64,000 nt of DNA from CAIVAT01 sp964525995 (GCA_964525995.1 CAZGIM010000001.1:248001-312000), one strand, 5' to 3'; positions 1-9,474 are shown, numbered from the stretch's first letter. Numbers and translations are program-made. The notes: a model not told the origin generated them from the sequence alone.

Positions 1-1397
1 CCGGTCAGTTGCTCGCGGAAATCGGGATCGATCGGGATGGGAGTCTTTCCATAAATTCCCTTTACCAGGTTGACAAACTGAATCGACTTGGTCGTGAAGA
101 AGGGTAAATCCTTATTTTCATCGATCACACAGTTAACAGCCTGGACTCCGACAATCTGACTTGTAGGAGTGACCAGCGGTGGACAGCCCGATTTAATGCG
201 TACAAGGGGCACCAGCTCGAGCACGCGGGGTAGCAGTTGATCAAGTTTGATCTGTTTCAATTGCGCAAGCATGTTGGTATACATGCCACCCGGAATTTCA
301 GCTCTTTTTACTGCCTCATCCGGTTCCGGGAATGCAAAGTGTTTCTCGATAGCAAGACAGGTTTCAAGCAATTCATCTTCACGGTCATGTTTTGCCAAAT
401 AGATGGCCTTGACAAATAATTTATTGATATCCTTTGGCAGCTTTTCGGTTGTAACATCAAATTCAACCGGAAGCTCTTTGCAGGTGTCGAATTGTTTCAG
501 CTCTTTACGGATCTCGCGAAGTTCTTTGTTAATGGAGTTGACGGCAGAAATATTTACTCCGGTGTCAACGCCGAGTTTTTCACAGAAAATATGGATCAGT
601 TCGTAGGCTGGAGCGGCCGGACCTCCCGCAAAATTCCAGATATTCGTATCGACGATATCAACACCGTTGACAATGGCCGTTAGAACCGAAGCCAGCCCGA
701 ATCCAGGGGTGCAATGGGTATGAAAATCGATGGGGACCCTTACCTCTTCTTTTAACCTGTGGATCAGCTTGCCGGTTTTTGAGGGTGATATTAACCCGGC
801 CATATCTTTAATGGATATCATATCGGCTCCAAGAGCCTCTAACTGTCTTGCTTTTTCAACGAAGTAATCAATCGTGAAAATATCATGCGGAAGCGCTTTA
901 AAATGAATCCACGAACGAAACTTTTGCTTTGTCGAGAATTTGGGATCAACGGTGTAACTGATGGCACAGTCAGCCAAGCCGCCGTTTTGCTTCACATATT
1001 TGATGGTCGATTTCATGTTATCGACATCATTCAGCGCATCAAAGATCCGCATGATCCCGATACCACTTTTAATTGCATTGCGGTTGAATCCTTCGATCAC
1101 CTCTTCGGGATAAGGATTGTACCCAAAAAGATTTCTTCCTCTCGACAAAGCGGTCAATTTTGAACTATCTCCGATCGACTCTTTGATCTTTTCGAGCCGT
1201 ACCCAAGGATTTTCGGATAAATAACGCATGATAGAGTCAGGGACGGCACCACCCCAGACCTCCATGGCATAAAATCCGGCCTCCTTGTAATAGGGCAAAA
1301 CCCGGTCAACCTGCTCCTGAGTCATACGGGTTGCGAACAACGATTGCTGGCCATCACGTAATGTGAGATCTCTGATCAACAGTTTTCTTCTCGCCAT
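1..1397 (-). CDS. oadA: Oxaloacetate decarboxylase alpha / pyruvate carboxylase B-type carboxyltransferase (3' end outside window)
   Basis: The protein starts at the ATG at 1397 and runs off the left edge, so about 465 residues are visible. The N-terminus has the carboxyltransferase signature LRDGQQSLFATRM (from about residue 13), followed by EVWGGA and RGRNLFGY. A metal-binding DFHTHCTPG motif lies near residue 220. These are typical of the biotin-dependent carboxyltransferase that moves CO2 between carboxybiotin and pyruvate/oxaloacetate. Family members continue with a conserved domain and often a C-terminal biotinyl domain (MKM motif), which would lie outside the window. Whether it works in a Na+-pumping decarboxylase or a two-subunit pyruvate carboxylase cannot be told here. 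Confidence in the family is high; the symbol is approximate. Confidence 0.88.
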   Translation of the reverse strand, partial: MARRKLLIRDLTLRDGQQSLFATRMTQEQVDRVLPYYKEAGFYAMEVWGGAVPDSIMRYLSENPWVRLEKIKESIGDSSKLTALSRGRNLFGYNPYPEEVIEGFNRNAIKSGIGIMRIFDALNDVDNMKSTIKYVKQNGGLADCAISYTVDPKFSTKQKFRSWIHFKALPHDIFTIDYFVEKARQLEALGADMISIKDMAGLISPSKTGKLIHRLKEEVRVPIDFHTHCTPGFGLASVLTAIVNGVDIVDTNIWNFAGGPAAPAYELIHIFCEKLGVDTGVNISAVNSINKELREIRKELKQFDTCKELPVEFDVTTEKLPKDINKLFVKAIYLAKHDREDELLETCLAIEKHFAFPEPDEAVKRAEIPGGMYTNMLAQLKQIKLDQLLPRVLELVPLVRIKSGCPPLVTPTSQIVGVQAVNCVIDENKDLPFFTTKSIQFVNLVKGIYGKTPIPIDPDFREQLT

Positions 1398-1722
1398 ATC
1401 CTAATTGTTTTATTCCTGATACTCAAAATTTACAATGAAACATCAACCTATTAAACCAAAATCAAAAGACAATCGTAAATTGCAAAACATGTTCAATCGT
1501 AAATAGTAAGTTTTTCCCAGACATACTAAACTTAAACAGACTTTTGTTGTTAATAAAATAACAGATTGCAAATTTAATGAATTGAATGATTTGAAATTTG
1601 CTAATTTTGTAAATATGGGAAAATACTTTTGAATGAACCGGAACTCTCTTATCTGCTTTCTCAGGATGGATTCCGGTTGCCGGGATGATTCAGACCATTT
1701 CACCAGTTAATTTGTTTATTTT
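1398..1722. other. Intergenic region between divergent oadA-like and thiF
   Basis: This 325-bp A+T-rich gap separates the divergent carboxyltransferase and thiF genes. I see no convincing gene in it. It holds two overlapping Bacteroidota-type -7 candidates for thiF, listed separately. No clear TAnnTTTG is seen for the leftward gene. Confidence 0.6.
1602..1631 (+). promoter_or_regulatory. Candidate TAnnTTTG promoter boxes for thiF
   Basis: TAATTTTG (1602-1609) and TACTTTTG (1624-1631) both match the Bacteroidota -7 consensus TAnnTTTG. TTG triplets lie at 1582-1584 and 1598-1600, 17 and 23 bp upstream of these boxes, slightly off the ideal 19-21. The leader to thiF would be about 85-110 nt. 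Seen in sequence; activity is inferred. Confidence 0.45.
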
Positions 1723-2304
1723 ATGACTGCCGGAGAGATAACAGAAAAACTGCGATCCAAGAAGGTAGCAATTGCCGGTTGTGGGGGATTAGGGTCAAAT
1801 TGTGCCGTTGCTTTGGCAAGAGTAGGAGTGGGTTCCTTGCTGCTGGTCGATTTTGATGTGGTCACAGCGGGCAATCTAAACCGCCAGTACTATTTTCTCG
1901 ATCAGGTCGGATTGAGTAAAGTAGCAGCGCTCAAAGAAAACATCCGGAAGATCAATCCCACACTGAAAATAATTGTCAAAGATTGTAAACTCGATCAAAG
2001 TAATATACCCACACTTTTCGCGGGGTATGATGTGGTGGTCGAAGCATTCGACCAGGCAGACCAGAAGATGATGTTAATTGAAACCATGCTGGAACATCTT
2101 CCCACTACCCCGCTGGTGACCGGAAACGGAATGGCAGGGTGGGGACGGACAGAAGGTATCGGGTATCAGAGATTTGATAATTTGTATATTTGTGGCGACG
2201 GAGTCTCAGAAATAGGGCCGGAGATGCCTCCGCTGGCTCCCAGAGTTGGTATCGTAGCTCACATGCAGGCCAATACCGTTCTGGAGATCCTGTTAAGTGC
2301 CTGA
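1723..2304 (+). CDS. thiF: ThiF-family sulfur-carrier adenylyltransferase (small form)
   Basis: This 193-residue protein opens with the nucleotide-binding glycine loop GCGGLGSN (residues 19-26), then an acidic DFDVV strand and NLNRQYY, the classic ThiF/MoeB/E1 ATP-binding signature. It should adenylate the C-terminal glycine of a ThiS/MoaD-type carrier, and the next gene encodes such a carrier. The length fits the short ThiF class of about 200 aa without the C-terminal zinc-binding extension. No other thiamine gene lies nearby, so the sulfur acceptor pathway cannot be read from context. The ATG at 1723 follows a long leader with TAnnTTTG boxes. Confidence 0.85.
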   Translation: MTAGEITEKLRSKKVAIAGCGGLGSNCAVALARVGVGSLLLVDFDVVTAGNLNRQYYFLDQVGLSKVAALKENIRKINPTLKIIVKDCKLDQSNIPTLFAGYDVVVEAFDQADQKMMLIETMLEHLPTTPLVTGNGMAGWGRTEGIGYQRFDNLYICGDGVSEIGPEMPPLAPRVGIVAHMQANTVLEILLSA

Positions 2305-2329
2305 ATTCTTTTCACGAATAAACCAAAGG

Positions 2330-2533
2330 ATGGTCATCACACTGAACAACTGTACCGAACATATCGAAGCCAGTGAACTTATGGTAACGGATTTGCTGAA
2401 GATCAAGAATTTTACGTTCAAAATGCTGGTTGTTAAGATCAACGGTGTGTTGGTGAAAAGGTCTGAATATGAAAAGACTCCGATCCATGAGGGTGACGAT
2501 GTGATGGTGCTTCATCTGATCTCCGGCGGTTGA
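2330..2533 (+). CDS. thiS: ThiS-like sulfur carrier protein
   Basis: A 67-residue ubiquitin-like protein ending in SGG directly before the stop, the C-terminal di-glycine that a ThiF enzyme activates and that carries the thiocarboxylate. The internal VVKINGVLVKRSEYEKTPI segment matches the ThiS core. I chose the ATG at 2330 because it gives the usual ThiS length; an in-frame GTG at 2297 would add 11 residues and overlap the end of thiF. It lies 25 bp after thiF and is surely co-transcribed. Assignment to thiamine rather than another sulfur-transfer pathway is inference. Confidence 0.82.
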   Translation: MVITLNNCTEHIEASELMVTDLLKIKNFTFKMLVVKINGVLVKRSEYEKTPIHEGDDVMVLHLISGG

Positions 2534-2576
2534 ACCGGTGATACTTTTCTTTTTTTGCGTAATCCAACAATCTCCT

Positions 2577-4028
2577 ATGCTGACGGTATTTATTCTCTAC
2601 CTAGCCCTGACTGTACTAATAGCCTGGTGGTATTCACGTGGTGAAAAAACAAATTCCACTTTTGTTTTAGGTCAAAAAAAATTCGGCGGTCCTGCGTTGG
2701 CGCTTTCCGAGAGGGCTACCGGAGAATCGGCATGGCTTCTGCTTGGACTTACAGGGCATGCCTATTCCGAAGGAATTGCTGCTGTTTGGGTGGCCTTAGG
2801 CTGTGTGTTGGGAATTATCTTCATCTGGATGGTAATGGCCGGCCGGCTGCAACGCAAGACCGATCAGACCGGAGCGCTCACCGTATCCGGGTTGCTTGGG
2901 AAAAGTTTTCCGGGCGCTGAACGGAACATCAGTCTCCTATCAGCTTTTATAATTGTATTCTTCTTCGTATTTTATATTGCAGCGCAGTTCAGTGGCTCGG
3001 GAAAAGTTTTGCATAAAACTTTCAACCTCGACCCGATCTGGGGTATCCTGATCGGATCGGTTATCGTTACTTTTTACTGTATGATGGGCGGTTTCGTTGC
3101 TGTTGTTGTTACCGATGTTTTTCAGTCTTTACTGATGATCTTTACCCTGGTTGTCTTTCCCTTTATCGCCCTGATGGTTGCAGCTTCAAACAACCTCCCG
3201 CTTTTTCATGCCATTGAACAGGCAGGTCCTACCTATCTTTCGCTGACGGCAGGGAAAAGCGGCAGTACCGCATTCCTCTTCATTCTCAGCGGATTGAGTT
3301 GGGCTCTGGGTTACAGCGGGCAACCCCAGTTACTTACACGGATGATGGCCATCAGAAATCAGCGTGATGTGAAACCGGCCCGTGTAGTTGCAATTTTCTG
3401 GACCTTGCTCGCATACGCAGGGGCTATTTTGATCGGACTCTTCGGGATTGGTTTTGTCCAGAACGGATACCTTGGTGCCGAGTCGGCCCGACTTGCCGGA
3501 GATGCTGAAAAGATCCTTCCGGTGATGGTGGTCATGTTTGTGAATCCGATTTTAGCCGGAGTCCTGTTATCCGGTGTCATTTCTGCAATGATGTCAACCG
3601 CATCATCAGAATTGACGGTCTCTTCGGCCTCCATCACGGAGGATATCCTGGGCAGGATATTCAGGAGGGCGATTTCCGATAAAAACAAATTACGCATGAA
3701 CCAACTCATGACATTGGCCGTCGGAGTAATTGCCATCATCCTTGCCCTGACTTTGACTGAGACTGTTTACGGACTTGTTTCCTACGCCTGGTCCGGGATT
3801 GGATCGTCCTTTGGGCCGGCTTTATTGCTGCTCCTTTTTTGGAAGAAATTTTCTCGCGCCGGTGTCTATGCATCCCTGATCACCGGGACAACTTCGACCG
3901 TCGTGTGGAAATACTTTTTTGAATCCTCCACGGGAGTATCGGAACGCCTGGTAAGTTTTATTGCTGCCGGTGCAATGGCGTTGCTTTTTTCAGTATTATT
4001 TCCCGAGAAAGTACAGAAAATCAGATAG
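2577..4028 (+). CDS. Sodium:solute symporter, PutP-like
   Basis: A strongly hydrophobic protein of about 483 residues with 12-13 predicted membrane spans. It aligns by eye with the SSS family: the start MLTVFILYLALTVLIAWW resembles the first PutP helix, followed by ATGESAWLLLGLTGHAYSEG, GGFVAVVVTDVFQSLLM and GLSWALGYSGQPQLLTRMMA, the PutP-like segments around the Na+ and substrate sites. It probably couples Na+ entry to import of proline or a related solute. The ATG at 2577 matches the start of homologues; a GTG at 2538, five bases past thiS, would add 13 residues. The 3' end overlaps convergent folC by 8 bp. Confidence 0.85.
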   Translation: MLTVFILYLALTVLIAWWYSRGEKTNSTFVLGQKKFGGPALALSERATGESAWLLLGLTGHAYSEGIAAVWVALGCVLGIIFIWMVMAGRLQRKTDQTGALTVSGLLGKSFPGAERNISLLSAFIIVFFFVFYIAAQFSGSGKVLHKTFNLDPIWGILIGSVIVTFYCMMGGFVAVVVTDVFQSLLMIFTLVVFPFIALMVAASNNLPLFHAIEQAGPTYLSLTAGKSGSTAFLFILSGLSWALGYSGQPQLLTRMMAIRNQRDVKPARVVAIFWTLLAYAGAILIGLFGIGFVQNGYLGAESARLAGDAEKILPVMVVMFVNPILAGVLLSGVISAMMSTASSELTVSSASITEDILGRIFRRAISDKNKLRMNQLMTLAVGVIAIILALTLTETVYGLVSYAWSGIGSSFGPALLLLLFWKKFSRAGVYASLITGTTSTVVWKYFFESSTGVSERLVSFIAAGAMALLFSVLFPEKVQKIR

Positions 4029-5316
4029 CTTCAGCCACCACAAAATTGCTGCCCCCGATAAAAACAAGATCATTCTTGTCGGCATTACCAATTGCGGCAG
4101 CAATGGCATCTTTCACCGATGGGTAAGACTTTCCGCGTAATCCCGCGTCTTTTGCTGCTTTCATAAGCACATCCACATTCAATCCCCTGGGAATATTCGG
4201 TTTACAGAAATAGTAAATCCCTTTGAGCGGAAGTTGTTCCAGGATGGGTTCCAGCCGCTTGTCGTTGACTAATCCGATGACAAAATGGAGTTGTTTGTGC
4301 GGTGTGATCGCAAGTTGTGCTACGACTTCCCTGATCCCGCCTTCATTGTGGCCGGTATCGCAGATTACCAGCGGATCCTGTCCAAGCACCTGCCACCGGC
4401 CTGCAAAACCGGTATTCAGGATCACATTTCGTAATCCATCGCGGATAACAGTCTGACTCAGCGAATAACCGCTCTTATCGAGCATACTGCAGGCTCCCAA
4501 AACGGTGACCAGATTCTTCTTTTGGTACAATCCGGGTAAGGGCAGAACCACCTTTTCCAGAAATGGCTTGCCTTTCATCTGAACGTCGAAGGTTCTTTTT
4601 TTAGCGGTGTCGTGATACGATACACCGGAAACTGCCGAAAACAGCTGATCGGCAAAAAGAATTTCAGAACCTGAAGAGGATGCTTTTTCATTAAATATTT
4701 TCTTCGTCTCTTTCTGGGTTTCACCGATCACCACCGGGATCCCTGGTTTAATGATCCCAGCTTTTTCGACGGCAATTTTGTTCAGGGTATTGCCAAGATA
4801 TTGCATGTGGTCAAGGCTGACATTGGTAATAACCGAAAGTTCCGGAGTTATGACATTAGTAGAATCCAGCCGGCCGCCTAACCCTACCTCAATCACGGCG
4901 ATATCGACCTGCTGGTCCCGGAAATAATTAAAGGCCATTCCTACGGTCAGTTCAAAAAAGGAGGGCTGAAATTTTTCGAACTGTTCCCGATACTTTTTTA
5001 TAAAGGAGGATACATACGACCGGGGAATCATTTTCCCGTTCACTTTGATTCGTTCGCGGAAATCGCGAAGGTGTGGAGAGGTATATAAGCCGGTTCTGTA
5101 ATCGGCAGTCTGCAGAATGGATGCCAGCATATGCGCAACAGAACCTTTACCATTTGTCCCCGAAATGTGAACCGAGCGGAACGATTTATGGGGATTGTTC
5201 AGTATCTTACAAAGCGCGAGGGTGTTATCCAAATTGGCTTTGTAGGCGGATGCCCCGATCCGGTGATACATCGGAAGCTGGGCATACATGTAATCAAGGG
5301 TTTTTTTGTAACTCAT
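4021..5316 (-). CDS. folC: Bifunctional folylpolyglutamate synthase / dihydrofolate synthase
   Basis: Mur-ligase-fold enzyme of 431 residues that adds glutamate to dihydropteroate/folates. Visible motifs are the P-loop HISGTNGKGSVAHM, the EVGLGGRLDSTNV segment, ITNVSLDHMQYLG, and a C-terminal domain with DTGHNEGG. The ATG at 5316 is preferred over an upstream in-frame codon at 5409 because homologues begin near YKKTLDYMYAQLP and an AAGAGAGAA purine stretch lies just upstream. It follows anmK on the minus strand with about 100 bp between them, and the stop overlaps the convergent symporter gene. Confidence 0.93.
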   Translation of the reverse strand: MSYKKTLDYMYAQLPMYHRIGASAYKANLDNTLALCKILNNPHKSFRSVHISGTNGKGSVAHMLASILQTADYRTGLYTSPHLRDFRERIKVNGKMIPRSYVSSFIKKYREQFEKFQPSFFELTVGMAFNYFRDQQVDIAVIEVGLGGRLDSTNVITPELSVITNVSLDHMQYLGNTLNKIAVEKAGIIKPGIPVVIGETQKETKKIFNEKASSSGSEILFADQLFSAVSGVSYHDTAKKRTFDVQMKGKPFLEKVVLPLPGLYQKKNLVTVLGACSMLDKSGYSLSQTVIRDGLRNVILNTGFAGRWQVLGQDPLVICDTGHNEGGIREVVAQLAITPHKQLHFVIGLVNDKRLEPILEQLPLKGIYYFCKPNIPRGLNVDVLMKAAKDAGLRGKSYPSVKDAIAAAIGNADKNDLVFIGGSNFVVAEAI

Positions 5317-5415
5317 AATTCTCTCTTTTTCAATCGTTAATAATCTACTAATCTTGTTGTTCTCTGAATGAGTTACACCAAAGATATGATATTGGAATGG
5401 AAATGTCAACAGGAA

Positions 5416-6597
5416 TTAAAAAATTCCGCCGCCTGATGAGTCAGTTATAGCTCCGGTGACGCTTTTCAGGCAATTGGATTCGTTACGCCAACGAAGAACC
5501 CCGAGGAAGGCAAAAATGAGAGCTTCCTTGAATTCCACGGTTAACCGGTCGGGTATAACCACTTCGGTATCGGCATAATGTGCGATCCGTTCTGTTAAAA
5601 ACGTATTCAGGGCGCCACCGCCCGTCATCAGCATTCGCCTGATGGAATGCCCGACATGATGGTTATTTGTTTTCTGGATACCGGTCATGCCATCCCGATC
5701 AACACAACTTAAGGTTGCATATTCGATAGGTTGATCCTTGACCAGTGCAGGTGCCCCCTGAAAAGATCCTGTATGGGCGCATAGCCTTGTTGCATGTCCA
5801 ATCTGAATGGCAATATGTTCGCAAAAAGTTGCCAGGAGGTCGCAAACCGGAAGGGTCAGACCGGCAATTAAGGGAGAAACGTTCTGCTCAACCCATTCCT
5901 TTCCCAACGATTTTGGAGGTAAAACAGAATAATAAGGTAGGGCATTTAAAGCATTCAGGATTCCCTGGTCGATGGTGCCTTGTCGTGCCATTAATCCGTC
6001 TTTATCGTAGTCATATCCTGACCGGGAAGCCAGTTCATTTAAGACTATGTTGGCCGGGCCGGTATCGTAGGCAATCCGTTTTCCTCCTGAATCAAAAGAA
6101 ATGTTTGCAAACCCTCCAAGGTTAAGGCAGATTTCATAATCGGAGAACAGCAGCCGATCGCCAATCGGAACCAGCGGAGCTCCCTGTCCCCCTAACGCCA
6201 CATCCAGCGATCTGAAATCACAGATAACCGGGATGCCGGTTTCAGCCCTGATTGCAGGACCATGCCCGATCTGAAGCGTCAGCCTGTCTTCCGGCCGGTG
6301 AAATACCGTATGGCCGTGCGAAGCAATAAAATCGGGATGAATGCGATGTTTTTCAATAAAATTCCGGGTCAGACTTCCCAAAAGATGCCCGTAATCCCTG
6401 TCAAGTGTAATAAGTTCAATTGCCCGGCCGGTGCCTGCCGAGCCTAACCGATCCCTCCATTGCCGGGTGTATGGAATGGTTTCAGCCTGATGGATCTTTG
6501 AAAACCATTTGGAGTCCTGTAACCTGAACTCACAAAAAGCAATGTCTATCCCGTCAAGGCTGGTTCCCGACATTAATCCTATGGCAAAATAGTTCAT
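5416..6597 (-). CDS. anmK: Anhydro-N-acetylmuramic acid kinase
   Basis: A 393-residue sugar kinase with the AnmK N-terminal signature GLMSGTSLDGIDIAFCEF. Further motifs are SHGHTVFHRP, CDFRSLDVALGGQGAPLVP, NLGGFANIS, AYDTGPANIVLNELA and the C-terminal MTGGGALNTFL. It phosphorylates and opens 1,6-anhydro-MurNAc released in peptidoglycan turnover, feeding MurNAc-6-P into recycling. It lies 18 bp downstream of murF on the same strand, so the pair joins peptidoglycan synthesis and recycling in one transcript. The C-terminal tail SSGGGIF is short and unremarkable. Confidence 0.93.
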   Translation of the reverse strand: MNYFAIGLMSGTSLDGIDIAFCEFRLQDSKWFSKIHQAETIPYTRQWRDRLGSAGTGRAIELITLDRDYGHLLGSLTRNFIEKHRIHPDFIASHGHTVFHRPEDRLTLQIGHGPAIRAETGIPVICDFRSLDVALGGQGAPLVPIGDRLLFSDYEICLNLGGFANISFDSGGKRIAYDTGPANIVLNELASRSGYDYDKDGLMARQGTIDQGILNALNALPYYSVLPPKSLGKEWVEQNVSPLIAGLTLPVCDLLATFCEHIAIQIGHATRLCAHTGSFQGAPALVKDQPIEYATLSCVDRDGMTGIQKTNNHHVGHSIRRMLMTGGGALNTFLTERIAHYADTEVVIPDRLTVEFKEALIFAFLGVLRWRNESNCLKSVTGAITDSSGGGIF

Positions 6598-6614
6598 TTC
6601 CGGGATGTTTGATT

Positions 6615-7934
6615 TTACAATACATCAACAAGGGTTTCCATCTTCATCCCCCTGGAGCCTTTTATCAAAACCGTAGCCTGTTCAATCCGGTGATGCTCGA
6701 ACCACAGTTTTGCCAGCGCAGCATCAGCGAAAACATGAAAATCGGGATGGGTATTGGTCGAACAAAATCTCCGGCCAACAAGGAAAACTTTTTTGAAGTC
6801 CAGATTATCTATAAGTCCAAGAATATGACGGTGTTCCTTGTCAGATTCAGCTCCCAGTTCAAGCATATCACCTAAAATGACGATCTTCGCTGGGTAGTTC
6901 GTTTCGGCAAAAGATACCAATGCCGCTTCCATACTGCTGGGATTTGCATTATAGGCATCCAGGATCAACCTGTTGGTGCGGGTCATAGTTACCTGCGAAC
7001 GGTTGTTGGCAGGTTCATAACTTTCAAGTGCGGACCCAATCCGGTCAACCGGAACCTTGAAGAAATGCCCGATACAGGCTGCAGCAGCGATGTTGCTCAG
7101 ATTGTATTTACCGTACAATTTGGTATCGACTGTGATCCTCTGGTTGCCCGGAAAGCGGATTTCAGCCCTGACAAAGGGATCGGCAGCTATTAGAGAGACT
7201 ACAGTGTCGGCCTGTGAAGTACCGTAGGTAACGACTTTAAGTCTTTCAGCGTGCCTGCTGAGCAAATCATCCTGACGATGGAGGAATACCGTCCCGTCAT
7301 TATCTTTCAGATACCGATAGAGTTCTGTTTTGGTACGCACAACACCTTCAAAGCCACCGAATCCTTCGAGGTGGGCACGACCGATGTTGGTAATGATCCC
7401 ATAACCGGGTCTGGCTAACCGGCATAAGAAGTCGATTTCCCCTTCATGATTGGCTCCCATCTCAATGATGGCAATCTCGGTTTCATCGGTGATGTTTAGT
7501 AATGTCAAAGGTACCCCGATGTGGTTATTCAGGTTGCCGGTGGTCGCAACAGTTTTAAATTTCTGTCTGAAAACGGAATGGAATAATTCTTTGGTCGTGG
7601 TCTTTCCGTTGGTCCCGGTGATAGCGATTACAGGGATATTGAACCGGGACCGGTGAAAGCTGGCCAGGTCCTGTAAGGCTTTCAGGCAGTCAGGAACCAG
7701 GATGTATCGGTTGTCAGGGGTGCAGGCTGGATCATCAACCACTGCAAAAGCGGCTCCGTCATTTATGGCTTGGGATGCAAACCGGTTTCCATCGAACGAG
7801 GTTCCCTTCAAGGCGAAGAAGATGGAACCCGGGATGATGTTCCGGCTGTCGGTACAAACCGTGCCGCATTCCAGGAAATGGTGATATAGTTCGCTGTTTG
7901 GATTATCCATGAGCCCCTGAGGATCGTCAAACAT
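6615..7934 (-). CDS. murF: UDP-N-acetylmuramoyl-tripeptide--D-alanyl-D-alanine ligase
   Basis: A 439-residue cytoplasmic Mur ligase. It has an N-terminal UDP-binding domain with CTDSRNIIPGSIFFALKG, the ATP-binding loop ITGTNGKTTTKEL, EMGANHEGEIDFL, ITNIGRAHLEGFG and a C-terminal DAYNANPSSMEAA. It adds D-Ala-D-Ala to the UDP-MurNAc-tripeptide. The gene lies directly downstream of gldJ, a gene order I recall from other gliding Bacteroidota. A hairpin terminator lies between the two, so murF may be partly uncoupled from gldJ. No TAnnTTTG box is obvious before it. Confidence 0.94.
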   Translation of the reverse strand: MFDDPQGLMDNPNSELYHHFLECGTVCTDSRNIIPGSIFFALKGTSFDGNRFASQAINDGAAFAVVDDPACTPDNRYILVPDCLKALQDLASFHRSRFNIPVIAITGTNGKTTTKELFHSVFRQKFKTVATTGNLNNHIGVPLTLLNITDETEIAIIEMGANHEGEIDFLCRLARPGYGIITNIGRAHLEGFGGFEGVVRTKTELYRYLKDNDGTVFLHRQDDLLSRHAERLKVVTYGTSQADTVVSLIAADPFVRAEIRFPGNQRITVDTKLYGKYNLSNIAAAACIGHFFKVPVDRIGSALESYEPANNRSQVTMTRTNRLILDAYNANPSSMEAALVSFAETNYPAKIVILGDMLELGAESDKEHRHILGLIDNLDFKKVFLVGRRFCSTNTHPDFHVFADAALAKLWFEHHRIEQATVLIKGSRGMKMETLVDVL

Positions 7935-7943
7935 TCATCATAT

Positions 7944-7979
7944 ATAAAAACAAACCCCGTCTCGGTCAGAAACGGGGTT
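7944..7979 (-). terminator. Rho-independent terminator after gldJ
   Basis: An 8-bp perfect stem, AACCCCGT (7953-7960) with ACGGGGTT (7972-7979), is followed on the minus strand by a T-rich tract (TTTGTTTTTATATA). It lies between the gldJ stop at 7999 and the murF start at 7934. Confidence 0.75.
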
Positions 7980-7998
7980 CTGGTTAATGGTTCATATT

Positions 7999-9474
7999 TT
8001 ATCGTCCGGCTATAGAGCCGCCGACACGGGTCATGGCACAACGAAAACCAATTGCATCGGATGCTTCATTTTCATCAAGATAGCGGCGGGTTCCGGGGCT
8101 CATGTAATAAGCGGGATCTTTCCAGCTACCTCCTTTGTAAACCCGGGCATGGTCAGTTATCAGTGAACTCATACCATACTGATACATAAGATTCGTTGCA
8201 CTGCTATCCCTTGCACCCTCTTTCCAGACGTTATTGTCGATGTTGGAAGCATAATCACCGTCTAAATAATTGATGTTATCGGCTTGCCGGTAATTTTTAC
8301 GGTTCATGGCTTCCGCAGTGGTTATATCACGGTACTTGATTCTTCCAAGGCTGTCTTTTTCAGCAAGAAATCCTTCTGCATCCCTGACCGGAGTTTTGAA
8401 AACGTTCCCACGGAACGGATGGAGGTCAGATACTTCATACGAGTTAAGTGGCCGGTAAACATCCAGAACCCACTCGCTCACATTTCCAGCCATGTTGTAA
8501 AGCCCGTAATCATTGGGGAAGTAAGAACCGCAGGCAGAAGGAATATTTGCTCCGTCGTTCAGATTCCCGGCTACCCCCATATAGTCACCGTTACCGCGTT
8601 TGAAGTTATCCATAAAACTTCCGTAATACCGGTTTTCATCAGTACGTACGTAGTTTCCGTTCCAGGGATAATTCTTTCTTTCAACAACCCGTTCATACAG
8701 AGTATTACCCACCAATCCAAGAGCCGCATATTCCCACTCAGCTTCGGTCGGCAGTCTGTATTTCGGGAGCATAATACCATCTTCCATCTTGACTTTTCGG
8801 GTTCCGGTACCATTGGGATTCAAATCGGGTAGCGGCTTATCAACCAGTCCTTCATATTGCCCTGCAAGATATGCCTCGGTATTAAAGTTGTTTTCGTTTT
8901 TCTGAGCAGGGTCCATGGCGAGAATGCCTCGTTTTATCAGCATTGCCTCATTAACACGGTCGGTTCTCCAGAGGCAGTAATCGTTGGCCTGTACCCAGCT
9001 GATACCCACAACCGGATAGTTACGGTATGCAGGATGTCGGAAGTAATACTCGACCAAAGGTTCATTATAGGCGAGTTTCTGGCGCCAAACGAGCGTATCG
9101 GGAAGCGCTTTGCGGTAAACCCCGGGATAGTCGGTGGCGTAAACCCGGCTGAGCCAGTAAAGATACTCCAGGTAATCGAGGTTACGAACCTCGGTTTCAT
9201 CCATATAAAAACTCGCAACAGTCACTCTTCGTGCACTGTTGTTCCACTCATACATCACATCGTCCTGGGTACCTCCCATGGTGAATGTTCCGCCTTCAAT
9301 AAACACGAGGCCCGGTCCGGTTTGCTGGTCGGCAAATTGCCTGACCTCGAAACCTCCGTTTTTGGGATTGTTGTATTCCCATCCTGTTGACCGTGAAGCT
9401 TCTTTTTTGCAGGCTCCTACCAGGATCAGGATACCGGATAAAGCTGCAAACTGAAAGATCCTGTTCATTTTCAT
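7999..9474 (-). CDS. gldJ: Gliding motility / T9SS lipoprotein GldJ (SUMF1/FGE fold)
   Basis: A 491-residue lipoprotein: the signal sequence ends in VGAC with the lipidated Cys at residue 22. The body is a formylglycine-generating-enzyme-like (SUMF1) domain with GGTFTMGGTQ, LPTEAEWEYAA, NVSEWVLDVYRP, YKGGSWKD and a final GFRCAM. GldJ and GldK are SUMF1-like lipoproteins of the T9SS/gliding apparatus. I call GldJ because of the neighbours (murF downstream, porU and porV nearby), an order I recall from Flavobacterium-type genomes. GldK (PorK) is the alternative, but gldK usually lies with gldL, gldM and gldN, which are absent here. A promoter lies about 17 bp upstream. Confidence 0.82.
   Translation of the reverse strand: MKMNRIFQFAALSGILILVGACKKEASRSTGWEYNNPKNGGFEVRQFADQQTGPGLVFIEGGTFTMGGTQDDVMYEWNNSARRVTVASFYMDETEVRNLDYLEYLYWLSRVYATDYPGVYRKALPDTLVWRQKLAYNEPLVEYYFRHPAYRNYPVVGISWVQANDYCLWRTDRVNEAMLIKRGILAMDPAQKNENNFNTEAYLAGQYEGLVDKPLPDLNPNGTGTRKVKMEDGIMLPKYRLPTEAEWEYAALGLVGNTLYERVVERKNYPWNGNYVRTDENRYYGSFMDNFKRGNGDYMGVAGNLNDGANIPSACGSYFPNDYGLYNMAGNVSEWVLDVYRPLNSYEVSDLHPFRGNVFKTPVRDAEGFLAEKDSLGRIKYRDITTAEAMNRKNYRQADNINYLDGDYASNIDNNVWKEGARDSSATNLMYQYGMSSLITDHARVYKGGSWKDPAYYMSPGTRRYLDENEASDAIGFRCAMTRVGGSIAGR

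Noticed and set aside
1443..1703. Minus-strand open frame of 86 codons in the oadA-thiF gap
   Set aside because: A+T-rich, no recognisable product, and it overlaps the thiF promoter boxes.
8284..8832. Plus-strand open frame of 182 codons inside gldJ
   Set aside because: Antisense shadow of a well-supported gene.
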